DNA of 11,262 nt from Verrucomicrobiota bacterium (GTDB lineage: Bacteria > Verrucomicrobiota > Verrucomicrobiia > Verrucomicrobiales > Verrucomicrobiaceae): the NCBI GenBank assembly GCA_023429545.1, contig JAEYUU010000450.1, positions 1 through 11,262 on the forward strand, read 5' to 3'. Made by a program: the position numbers and the translations under genes. Position 1 is the first letter of the stretch; the number at the start of each line of letters is the position of its first letter. Positions 1 to 6,250 of this stretch are shown piece by piece. Below the pieces are notes generated by a model. That model ran no database searches. It was not told where the DNA came from and saw only the letters and a program-made list of their open reading frames with translations.

Positions 1-987
1 GCTCTGGCTGGTAGACCTCTCGACCCAGGCGTCATTGAAGGCGTAGTCCTCAATGATTTCGCCCGAATCCGTTTCCATCTCAATATAGATCTGCGGCAGC
101 TGGCGGAAAATGACGTCCGTGGGAGGAAAGGCCTGCTCAAACACCTGCTCCGGCGCATTCATCAGAAAGCCGACATGCCCGGCATTCACGCCAAAGAAAG
201 GAAGCCTCTTCCTCCAGTACTCACGAATGCAGCGCAGCATGGCGCCATCCCCGCCCAGGGTGAGGATGAAATCCGGCGAGATTTCGCTCTCATGCGGCTG
301 GAAGCGTTCCTCCCAATGAATCGACTTTCCGTTGCGCGGATCCTTTTGGATCATGCACTTCAAATCCTCCAGCGAGCCTCGTGACCAGGTCGCGGGGTTC
401 GTTCCCCGGTAAAGCCCGTAGCGATTGATGTAGCGGTGCGCCTTCCTGGTGAGCAGATGCTCGACCGGACGGCGATGGAGCAGGGAGTCGCGGATCTCCG
501 TGCTGGATCCCGGGATATCCAGGGGGATAAGCACATGTTTCGGCGGGAGGTCCCTGGTATCCAGTTCATGACCCGGGCGGGTAAGAATGGCAAAACGGCA
601 GCGCTCCCACAGTTCCGGTCCCTTTTCCCAGCCCGTGTGGATGGCGGATTGCTTCCTCGCGCCGCCCTCGATCCAGTCCGCACCCACGACGTGCCAGACC
701 TCCGCCTCAGGATTGTAGCGGTCCTCCAGAGCATGATTCCGGGTGAAAGTGTCCTGCTCCAGATCGAAGAGATCCACCACCATCCCCTCCAGGCAGCCGA
801 AGGTCAGGTCACAAAGTGCGGCGCGAAAGACAGAGGGTACCGAGTTCACCTCCGGTTTATCCGGCCGGGGGCCGCAGGGGATGATCCGCACCTCATCAAA
901 CTCACGCGCCAGCACTTCTGCGATGCGGAGATGATGCAGGCCTGGTGGATTGAAACTGCCCCCAAACAGGGCCATACGGCGTGCCAT
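1..987 (-). CDS. NadD-like nucleotidyltransferase fused to NAD kinase (C-terminus cut by window edge)
   Basis: Translating the minus strand from the ATG at 987 gives 329 codons without a stop, running off the left edge. Residues 1-~190 resemble bacterial nicotinate-nucleotide adenylyltransferase: GGSFNP at 9-14, a VVGADW segment, and SSTEIR at 161-166 followed by YINRYGLYR, which are the family's C-terminal nucleotide-binding signatures. NadD joins ATP to nicotinate (or nicotinamide) mononucleotide in the cytoplasm. Residues ~225-329 resemble NAD kinase, which makes NADP from NAD: GGDG at 245-248, FFGVNAGHVGFL at 264-275, and FNDAWVER at 317-324 in place of the usual NE motif. The kinase Rossmann start is short and merges into the linker. 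Oddities are the fusion itself and GLHH at 16-19 where HxGH is expected. The gene is divergent from the zinc-ribbon gene. Domain calls are firm; the substrate of the first domain and activity of either domain are inference. Confidence 0.85.
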   Translation of the reverse strand, partial: MARRMALFGGSFNPPGLHHLRIAEVLAREFDEVRIIPCGPRPDKPEVNSVPSVFRAALCDLTFGCLEGMVVDLFDLEQDTFTRNHALEDRYNPEAEVWHVVGADWIEGGARKQSAIHTGWEKGPELWERCRFAILTRPGHELDTRDLPPKHVLIPLDIPGSSTEIRDSLLHRRPVEHLLTRKAHRYINRYGLYRGTNPATWSRGSLEDLKCMIQKDPRNGKSIHWEERFQPHESEISPDFILTLGGDGAMLRCIREYWRKRLPFFGVNAGHVGFLMNAPEQVFEQAFPPTDVIFRQLPQIYIEMETDSGEIIEDYAFNDAWVERSTSQS

Positions 988-1132
988 GGGCCGACTCTAG
1001 CGCAAAGTGCCGGGGTAACAACCTCCCACGAGCACAGGAGTCTTTTCGTGAGATTGTGACGCCATCTTCCAGCACGGTTGCGCACCGGAGTTTGCGCGTT
1101 AGCTTGAGCAAACCGAACCGTCAAGCCAGCCG
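988..1132. other. Divergent intergenic region between the NadD-NadK fusion and the zinc-ribbon gene
   Basis: This 145-bp spacer must carry the start signals for both neighbours. It contains ATTGTGACGC at 1053-1062, which recurs upstream of the phosphofructokinase, and a small inverted repeat, GTTTGC at 1090-1095 and GCAAAC at 1108-1113 with a 12-nt loop. No confident promoter hexamers were found for the plus-strand gene, and no good Shine-Dalgarno sequence precedes the ATG at 1133. Confidence 0.4.
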
Positions 1133-2464
1133 ATGCCCATCACCCGCCTCACCTGCCCGCACTGTGAACAGGAGGTGGACGTCAATGTCACCGACGTCAC
1201 CCGGTCCCGGGACTGTCCGCGCTGCGGCCGTTACATCATTCTGCAGTTCACGACCAAGGCCACCCGCACCAAGCGCAGAGCCCTGCTCACGCCCACCACC
1301 CAGGTTGGCGAGCTGGCAGCTGCGGCTGCAGCGGTTCGCTCCTCCACGGTGGTTGCCCGTCCGGCCGCTACCTCCACGGTGACGGGGCGTGAGGCACCCG
1401 CCTCGATGCCGCGTCCTGCCTCCACCAGACCGGTGGCGGGCATCCCTCCCGTAGCCGCGCCACTTACCGCTCAGCCCTTTGATGGCACCCCGGGTGAACG
1501 CCTGCTGCATGATCCGGACATGAAGCGGAAAGGAGGCACGCTGCTCTGGGGCTTGCTCGTCGTGGCTGGTTTAATCGCCCTCGTGGTGGCGGCGGACAGG
1601 TTCCATTGGTGGAAGGCGCTGGGCGACACATTCACCCGCGTCATGGCGGTGGTTTCACCTCCGTCTCAGGACCCAGTGGGGCAATCAGGGTCGGTCCCGG
1701 TCGATCCCAAGCTACCCACCGCCAAAGAGGTGCTCAGCGCGCCGCTGCAGGCGCCCGAGATGAAACTGCCCGAGGAGGTGGACTCGCCACCCGCCACCAC
1801 GCCAGGTGTCATGAGCGAGCAAGAGAAGGCCATGCGCGCCGTGAAGAGCTTTCTGGAGGCAAAGAACCTGAAGGAACGGCTCATGCTCATTCGAGATCAG
1901 TCCCTCATGGTAGAGAAGATGGTGAAGTACTACGAAACCTACGATCCTGGCCCTGTTGCTTACGAAAAGATTGTTGCCCGGGAAACCAGCCCGGCGGGTG
2001 TTCTGTCCTTCGCGTTCAATGTGGTGCTTCCATCCGGGGAAAACCGGCGCGTGGTGGCGGCCCGTTCGGTGAACGGCCAGTACCTCATCGACTGGGCCAG
2101 CTTTGTCCTGTACGGCGACCTGTCGTGGAAGCAGTTCATGGACACGAAGCCCACCACCCCCGTGCTCATGCGCGTTTTGGCGGAGCCGGGCGACCACTTC
2201 AATGAATTCTTTCCCAAGTCCGCCAACTTGATCTGCCTCAAGCTGACAGATCCACGCACCAAGGACTCGCCCGTCATCTATGCGTACGCCACGTCGGGAA
2301 CTCCCTTGGGCATGGCGCTTGAGTTCATCTTGCGCAAGGGCGTAAGTGAAGCCCAGCCGGTCATCCTCACCCTCAAATATCCCCAAGAAGGCGCTGGTCC
2401 GGGCGCGAATCAGGTGTGGGTGGGCGAACTCGTCGCGGAAGGCTGGCTGGCCCGCTGGCATTGA
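1133..2464 (+). CDS. Zinc-ribbon, single-transmembrane protein with unknown C-terminal domain
   Basis: A 443-residue protein of unrecognised function. The N-terminus has a rubredoxin-like zinc ribbon with CPHC at 8-11 and CPRC at 28-31. A low-complexity Ala/Pro/Thr/Arg linker (~45-130) follows, then one hydrophobic segment at ~136-154. A second Pro-rich stretch leads to a C-terminal domain from about residue 225, opening with SEQEKAMRAVKSFLEA and containing LIDWASFVLYGDLSW. The predicted topology is a cytoplasmic zinc ribbon with the large domain in the periplasm. From memory, proteins with a similar 'DWESF..YG..SW' core occur widely in Verrucomicrobiota; I could not check this. The ATG at 1133 is used because the CPHC motif follows at once, although no strong ribosome binding site is visible. 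It is followed 55 bp later by a tiny membrane-protein ORF on the same strand. Confidence 0.85.
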   Translation: MPITRLTCPHCEQEVDVNVTDVTRSRDCPRCGRYIILQFTTKATRTKRRALLTPTTQVGELAAAAAAVRSSTVVARPAATSTVTGREAPASMPRPASTRPVAGIPPVAAPLTAQPFDGTPGERLLHDPDMKRKGGTLLWGLLVVAGLIALVVAADRFHWWKALGDTFTRVMAVVSPPSQDPVGQSGSVPVDPKLPTAKEVLSAPLQAPEMKLPEEVDSPPATTPGVMSEQEKAMRAVKSFLEAKNLKERLMLIRDQSLMVEKMVKYYETYDPGPVAYEKIVARETSPAGVLSFAFNVVLPSGENRRVVAARSVNGQYLIDWASFVLYGDLSWKQFMDTKPTTPVLMRVLAEPGDHFNEFFPKSANLICLKLTDPRTKDSPVIYAYATSGTPLGMALEFILRKGVSEAQPVILTLKYPQEGAGPGANQVWVGELVAEGWLARWH

Positions 2465-2519
2465 ATTTCAAGGCTTGCTCGCGTATTGCTGTCCCGGCAT
2501 CCATTCCACCTGCGTTCTC

Positions 2520-2660
2520 ATGCTTCGTTCCTGGTTCTTGTGGCTCACGCTCATCCTCGCTGCGGCGTCGATAGGATGGTTCTGGCTGCTTACTCAGGAT
2601 CTGCGGTTCTCCCGTATCGAACCTGATGCACCTCCCGCAGCGTCGGACAAGGCCGGCTGA
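2520..2660 (+). CDS. Small single-pass membrane protein, 46 residues
   Basis: An ATG at 2520 opens a 46-codon frame. It begins MLRSWFLWLTLILAAASIGW, a basic residue followed by a strongly hydrophobic helix, and ends in a short polar tail rich in Pro, Ala and Asp (DAPPAASDKAG). This composition suits a genuine one-pass inner-membrane peptide better than random sequence. It lies 55 bp behind the zinc-ribbon membrane protein and 96 bp before the phosphofructokinase, so it could be co-transcribed with the former. No Shine-Dalgarno sequence is obvious. No family is recognised. The same reading frame is open further upstream, overlapping the previous gene, but that part does not look protein-like. 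Confidence 0.5.
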   Translation: MLRSWFLWLTLILAAASIGWFWLLTQDLRFSRIEPDAPPAASDKAG

Positions 2661-2704
2661 GCGAGAATCTGGCTCGAATCGTGCATTTGGACGGGATTAG
2701 TGAA

Positions 2705-2729
2705 TTGTGACGCTATCCAAGCGTGACAA
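2705..2729. promoter_or_regulatory. Near-perfect 25-bp palindrome upstream of phosphofructokinase
   Basis: TTGTGACGCT (2705-2714) and AGCGTGACAA (2720-2729) form inverted arms that match at 9 of 10 positions (mismatch 2709/2725) around a 5-bp spacer. It ends 27 bp before the phosphofructokinase ATG, in a 96-bp spacer, a usual place for a repressor or activator site. Arm length and spacing suit a dimeric helix-turn-helix regulator, but no specific family is recognised. As RNA it would also form a 5'-leader hairpin. Confidence 0.5.
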
Positions 2730-2756
2730 ACTTCCGCATCTCGCCATTTCTTTAGA

Positions 2757-4184
2757 ATGGAAAACCCCTCGCGACAGAAGTCCGTCATCGATGGTGCCTC
2801 AGCGCTCATCAGTGAGCGGCGGGTGGCCTATGAGGCGCGTGACACCCTGCAGACCACCGTGGAGCGTCTGGGTGCCCCGGAATTCGAGAATCCACAGACA
2901 GAGGAGCTTCTGGGTCTCTTCCGCCCTGAGGACTCCCGCCGTGCCGTGCTGGCGGACATGGATTACATCGAGACCTTCATCTCAGCAGGCAAAGGCGTAC
3001 CGGGGTTTCCCGAGGCTGGCCCGCGCAGGCGGCTCTTCTTCAATCCCCGAACCGTGCGCGCCGCGATCGTCACTTCCGGGGGTGTCGCCCCCGGCCTGAA
3101 CCGGGTGACCCACGCCATCGTCCAGCGTCATTACGCCACCTATGGATGTGACATTACCGAAGGTGGCGCTGTTTTCGGGGTATACGACGGCATTACCGGC
3201 CTGCTTGGAGATGAAATGGACATCGGGCTGCTCTCTCCAGAGTTCACCCGCGAGCATCTGGCAGAGGGTGGGTCCAAGCTGGGCCTGCGTCGGGTGGACA
3301 AGGACGTTTTCGTCGATCAGACTTCCAAGATTATCGAAAACCTCCGAAAGCAACGGATTAACATCCTGTATGTTATTGGTGGAGATGGATCTCTGCGCGC
3401 CGCAAACCACATCTCAAAGCTGGTGCCGGACATGGCGGTCATCGGAGTGCCCAAGACGATGGACAATGACATCCTCTGGGTGGCGCAGTCCTTCGGATTC
3501 AGCACTACCGTGGACAAAGCGACGGACATCATCCGCCAGATGCAGACGGAAGCCACTTCCACCCGGCGCGTCGGCATCGTGGAGTTATTTGGTGCGGAGT
3601 CTGGTTTCGTGGCAGCCAATGCCGCGCACGCCTTCGGCAAGGCCACCCTCGTGCTCATCCCAGAAATGTTCGTGGGCTATCAGACCGCCACGGAAATCGA
3701 GGATGCACTGATGCTGTGTCTGGAGCACGTGGTGGCGAAGGTCGCAGCCATGCCGCGGGGCGAGGGCGTCATCGTCGTGGCGGAAGGGGTGGGGGAATTG
3801 ATGTGGCAGCGCAAGGTGAAGATCGGCGATGAGGAGCCGATCCAGGATCGCTTCTCCTACCAGGTGGAGCGCTGGCTGAGGAAGCGGCTCAAGGACGGCA
3901 GGGGCCGCAGCGTAGGCACCTTTGTGAACCGGCCCCGCCACCACATCCGCGCCATCCCGCCAAACGCCTTCGACCAGACGTACTGCGACCGCCTTGGCGC
4001 GCTCGCGGTGGAGGCCGGCCTTGCGGGATACACCCGCTGCGTCATTTCCTACTGGCTCTCCGAGTTTGTCCTGGTGCCGCTGCCACTCATCGCTCAAGGG
4101 CAGAAGCGCCTGACCACCAGCGGCATGTTCTGGAAGCAGATCGTGCTCAGCACCGGCCAGCCTGCGTTTGGTGTTGGGACGTAG
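2757..4184 (+). CDS. 6-phosphofructokinase, ATP-type, plant/trypanosomatid-like clade
   Basis: A 475-residue cytosolic PFK that phosphorylates fructose 6-phosphate to fructose 1,6-bisphosphate in glycolysis. About 100 N-terminal residues precede the PFK domain, as in plant and trypanosomatid enzymes. Visible motifs are SGGVAPGLN (glycines at 108-109), GGDGS at 208-212 and PKTMDND at 232-238 with the catalytic Asp. A C-terminal block, HIRAIPPNAFDQTYC then AGYT, resembles plant-type PFKs. Gly at the GGDG position is the ATP-type residue, whereas pyrophosphate enzymes carry GGDD. Lys233 in PKT occurs in pyrophosphate enzymes but also in ATP-using trypanosomatid and plant PFKs, so ATP is the likelier donor. 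An oddity is ELFGAESG at 276-283 where most PFKs have MGR, so Ala280 replaces the arginine. The ATG at 2757 has no clear Shine-Dalgarno sequence. A palindrome lies 27 bp upstream. It is convergent with the CoA-disulfide reductase. Confidence 0.92.
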   Translation: MENPSRQKSVIDGASALISERRVAYEARDTLQTTVERLGAPEFENPQTEELLGLFRPEDSRRAVLADMDYIETFISAGKGVPGFPEAGPRRRLFFNPRTVRAAIVTSGGVAPGLNRVTHAIVQRHYATYGCDITEGGAVFGVYDGITGLLGDEMDIGLLSPEFTREHLAEGGSKLGLRRVDKDVFVDQTSKIIENLRKQRINILYVIGGDGSLRAANHISKLVPDMAVIGVPKTMDNDILWVAQSFGFSTTVDKATDIIRQMQTEATSTRRVGIVELFGAESGFVAANAAHAFGKATLVLIPEMFVGYQTATEIEDALMLCLEHVVAKVAAMPRGEGVIVVAEGVGELMWQRKVKIGDEEPIQDRFSYQVERWLRKRLKDGRGRSVGTFVNRPRHHIRAIPPNAFDQTYCDRLGALAVEAGLAGYTRCVISYWLSEFVLVPLPLIAQGQKRLTTSGMFWKQIVLSTGQPAFGVGT

Positions 4185-4256
4185 CCAAACGGACCGTACG
4201 CGAAGCAAGTGGGCTTGAAGAGGCCACGATCTTCACGGTGTTGTTCTTGCTGTGAT

Positions 4257-5927
4257 TCACGAAGATTGGGCGGCCTTCCAAGTACGGTACGAGCCGGAAA
4301 GATTCCTCACACGAAAACCACGCTGCAGGAGCAGTCGTGAGGCAAAGTACGAGCGCTGGCCGCTCTGGCAGTGGACCACGATCTCACGGTCGCGAGGCAG
4401 TTCGCCCAAGCGTCCGCGGAGTTCATCAAGGGGGATCTTGAGGGAGCCTGGAATCGCCCCAGCCGCGCATTCTCCGGGGCGTCGCACATCCAGCACCACG
4501 GTGGTGACGGGGTCGAGGGCGGCAACTCCATGCCAGTGGGCCAGGGCCACATCACCTGCCCGCACGTTTTGCGCCGCCATGCCCGCGAGGTTTACCGGGT
4601 CCTTCGCGGAACCAAACGGAGGTGCATAGGCAAGCTCAAGCTCGGCGAGGTCATCCACCGTCATGCCTGCCTTCAGCGCGGTGGCCAGCACATCGATGCG
4701 CTTGTCCACGCCGTCCTTGCCCACGGCCTGTGCCCCGAGCAGGCGTCCTGACTTTGGATCGAATAAAATTTTCAGAGCAATGGGCTCTGCTCCTGGATAG
4801 TACCCCGCATGCGATCCGGGATGCAGATGCACGGCCTGATAGGGAATCCCCGCGTGTCGCAGGGTCTTCTCATTGGCGCCGGTGCAGGCAGCCGTGAGGG
4901 CAAAGAGACGCAGCACCGCAGTGCCCCACGTTTCCTTGTACACGGAGTCGCGACCACAAATATTGTCCGCGGCGATGCGTCCCTGCCGGTTGGCGGGACC
5001 TGCCAGCGCGACGAGAGCCCATTCCCGCGTAACGCCGTCCCGCACTTCGATGGCATCACCCACTGCCCAGATGCACGAATCGCTCGTCTGCAGTTGCTCA
5101 TTCACCCGGATGCCACCCAGTGCTCCCAGTTCCAGACCCGCCTCGCGTGCCAGCGTGGTTTCCGGCTTCACGCCAAGCCCCAGGATCACTCCATCCGCCG
5201 GAATTCGGAGGCCGCTCCGGAGCACCACGACGGAAGCGCGCGCCCGCTCGTGAGCATGAGGCGGTTCGAATGCCGCCACTTCGTCATTCAGATGCAGGGT
5301 CACCCCGTGGTCCCGCAGTTCCGCGTGCAGCCATGCCGCCATTTCGGAATCCAGCGGGGCCATGACTTGTGGCAGCGCCTCCACGACGGTTACCTGCATG
5401 CCGCGCAGCGCCAGTTGCTCTGCCGTCTCCAGGCCAATGTAGCCTCCGCCGATGACCACAAAACGGCCATCTGGAATTGCGGCCACCCATTGCGAAATCT
5501 GCTCGACATCCGGCACGGTGCGCACGCTGTAATGGTGCGGTCGGTCGATGCCTGGAATCGGCGGACGCATGGGTGCCGCGCCCGGTGAGAGCACCAGCGC
5601 ATCGTAGCCTTGTTCATACTCCCTTCCGGTGTCGAGCTCGCGCACGAGCACCCGCTTTCCTTCGCGAAGGATGCGAACCACCTCTGACCTGGTGCGCACG
5701 TCCAGATTGAACCTGGCCTTGAGACTCGCGGGAGTCTGAACCAGCAGTTCGTCCCGATCCGCAATTTCCCCTCCTCCAAAATAGGGCAGTCCGCAGTTCG
5801 CAAAGGACACATGCGGCCCCCGCTCCAGGATGATGATTTCACTGTCTTCGTCCAGCCGCCGTGCACGGGCCGCGGCACTGGCGCCACCGGCCACACCACC
5901 AATAATGACAATTCGTTTCGCGCTCAT
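4257..5927 (-). CDS. FAD-dependent CoA-disulfide reductase with C-terminal rhodanese domain (CoADR-Rhd)
   Basis: A 556-residue flavoprotein of the CoADR-rhodanese type, a family that reduces CoA disulfide, CoA persulfide or polysulfide with NAD(P)H. The N-terminal FAD-binding glycine motif IGGVAGG is at 9-15. The redox-active cysteine is Cys45 in SFANCGLPY. A second nucleotide-binding motif, VVIGGGYIGLETA, is followed by the family's AYAPPFGSAKDPVN stretch in the dimerisation domain. The last ~90 residues form a rhodanese domain with active-site Cys520 in HCQSGQRS. All these catalytic features are intact, and the length fits the two-domain family. The ATG at 5927 is chosen because AGAGAA lies a few bases upstream and the Rossmann fold starts directly after it. 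An upstream in-frame start at 5963 would add 12 unlikely residues. The gene is convergent with PFK, 72 bp away, and divergent from the amidase. Exact substrate is not decidable from sequence. Confidence 0.93.
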   Translation of the reverse strand: MSAKRIVIIGGVAGGASAAARARRLDEDSEIIILERGPHVSFANCGLPYFGGGEIADRDELLVQTPASLKARFNLDVRTRSEVVRILREGKRVLVRELDTGREYEQGYDALVLSPGAAPMRPPIPGIDRPHHYSVRTVPDVEQISQWVAAIPDGRFVVIGGGYIGLETAEQLALRGMQVTVVEALPQVMAPLDSEMAAWLHAELRDHGVTLHLNDEVAAFEPPHAHERARASVVVLRSGLRIPADGVILGLGVKPETTLAREAGLELGALGGIRVNEQLQTSDSCIWAVGDAIEVRDGVTREWALVALAGPANRQGRIAADNICGRDSVYKETWGTAVLRLFALTAACTGANEKTLRHAGIPYQAVHLHPGSHAGYYPGAEPIALKILFDPKSGRLLGAQAVGKDGVDKRIDVLATALKAGMTVDDLAELELAYAPPFGSAKDPVNLAGMAAQNVRAGDVALAHWHGVAALDPVTTVVLDVRRPGECAAGAIPGSLKIPLDELRGRLGELPRDREIVVHCQSGQRSYFASRLLLQRGFRVRNLSGSYRTWKAAQSS

Positions 5928-6250
5928 GGATTCTCTTTTTTGGACGGGATGCAACAACGACACGCGGGTGCCGATGCTGCAGACCTGGAGGTTGCAGGGT
6001 TGTTGAGAACCCGGACAACCTTGGTCTATATACTCAACCGCGGGAGCCTCTCTGCGCAGATCCTGTGAAACTGGACGAGCAGGTTGCGATGTGTGGGGAG
6101 AGTTGAATGCCTATGGCGCATGGCGCCCGGACGCAGATGCCGGGATCATTTTGCGGAACATGTGCCAAGGACAACAACCGGAGCATGCCACTATTGCAAT
6201 TCAACCCGGGCACGCTTTGATGCTGGGTCGCTGCCAGGAACTCGTTGACC
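5928..6250. other. 323-bp divergent intergenic region between CoADR-Rhd and amidase
   Basis: No convincing gene is seen here. A short plus-strand frame from 6091 runs into the amidase in another frame and looks non-coding. The region holds a cluster of overlapping inverted repeats: GGGTT/AACCC at 5997-6001 and 6008-6012, GGTTGT/ACAACC at 5998-6003 and 6015-6020, and GTTGAG/CTCAAC at 6002-6007 and 6033-6038. There is also an AT-rich TATATA core at 6027-6032. Together these look like a shared control region for the two divergent genes. About 210 bp of leader would then lie before the amidase start. Confidence 0.4.
6003..6032 (+). promoter_or_regulatory. Candidate sigma-70-type promoter for the amidase
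   Basis: TTGAGA at 6003-6008 (5 of 6 to the -35 consensus) is followed after 18 bp by TATATA at 6027-6032 (4 of 6 to the -10 consensus). It points toward the amidase and sits inside the inverted-repeat cluster of the divergent region, so a bound regulator could block it. Consensus matches of this quality arise by chance, so the call is weak. Confidence 0.25.

Noticed and set aside
994..1021. Minus-strand promoter-like TTGTTA-16-TAGAGT before the NadD-NadK gene
   Set aside because: Only 4 of 6 matches at each box, and the start would fall on the ATG itself, so the support is too weak to annotate.
436..1059. Plus-strand 207-codon open frame at the left end
   Set aside because: It lies antisense to the well-supported NadD-NadK frame and shows no recognisable motif.
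1712..2461. Minus-strand 249-codon frame inside the zinc-ribbon gene
   Set aside because: It is an antisense shadow of the zinc-ribbon gene; its composition (His/Arg/Gly-rich) is typical of such shadows in GC-rich DNA.
3585..4208. Minus-strand 207-codon frame inside PFK
   Set aside because: It is antisense to strongly conserved PFK sequence and has no start signal or domain.
4185..4256. Search for an intrinsic terminator between the convergent PFK and CoADR-Rhd genes
   Set aside because: Only 4-bp stems such as CAAG/CTTG and a short ACGGACCGT palindrome are visible, with no T run; not enough for a call.
4809..5588. Plus-strand 259-codon frame inside CoADR-Rhd
   Set aside because: It is antisense to an intact flavoprotein with conserved motifs throughout, so the open frame is a GC-content effect.
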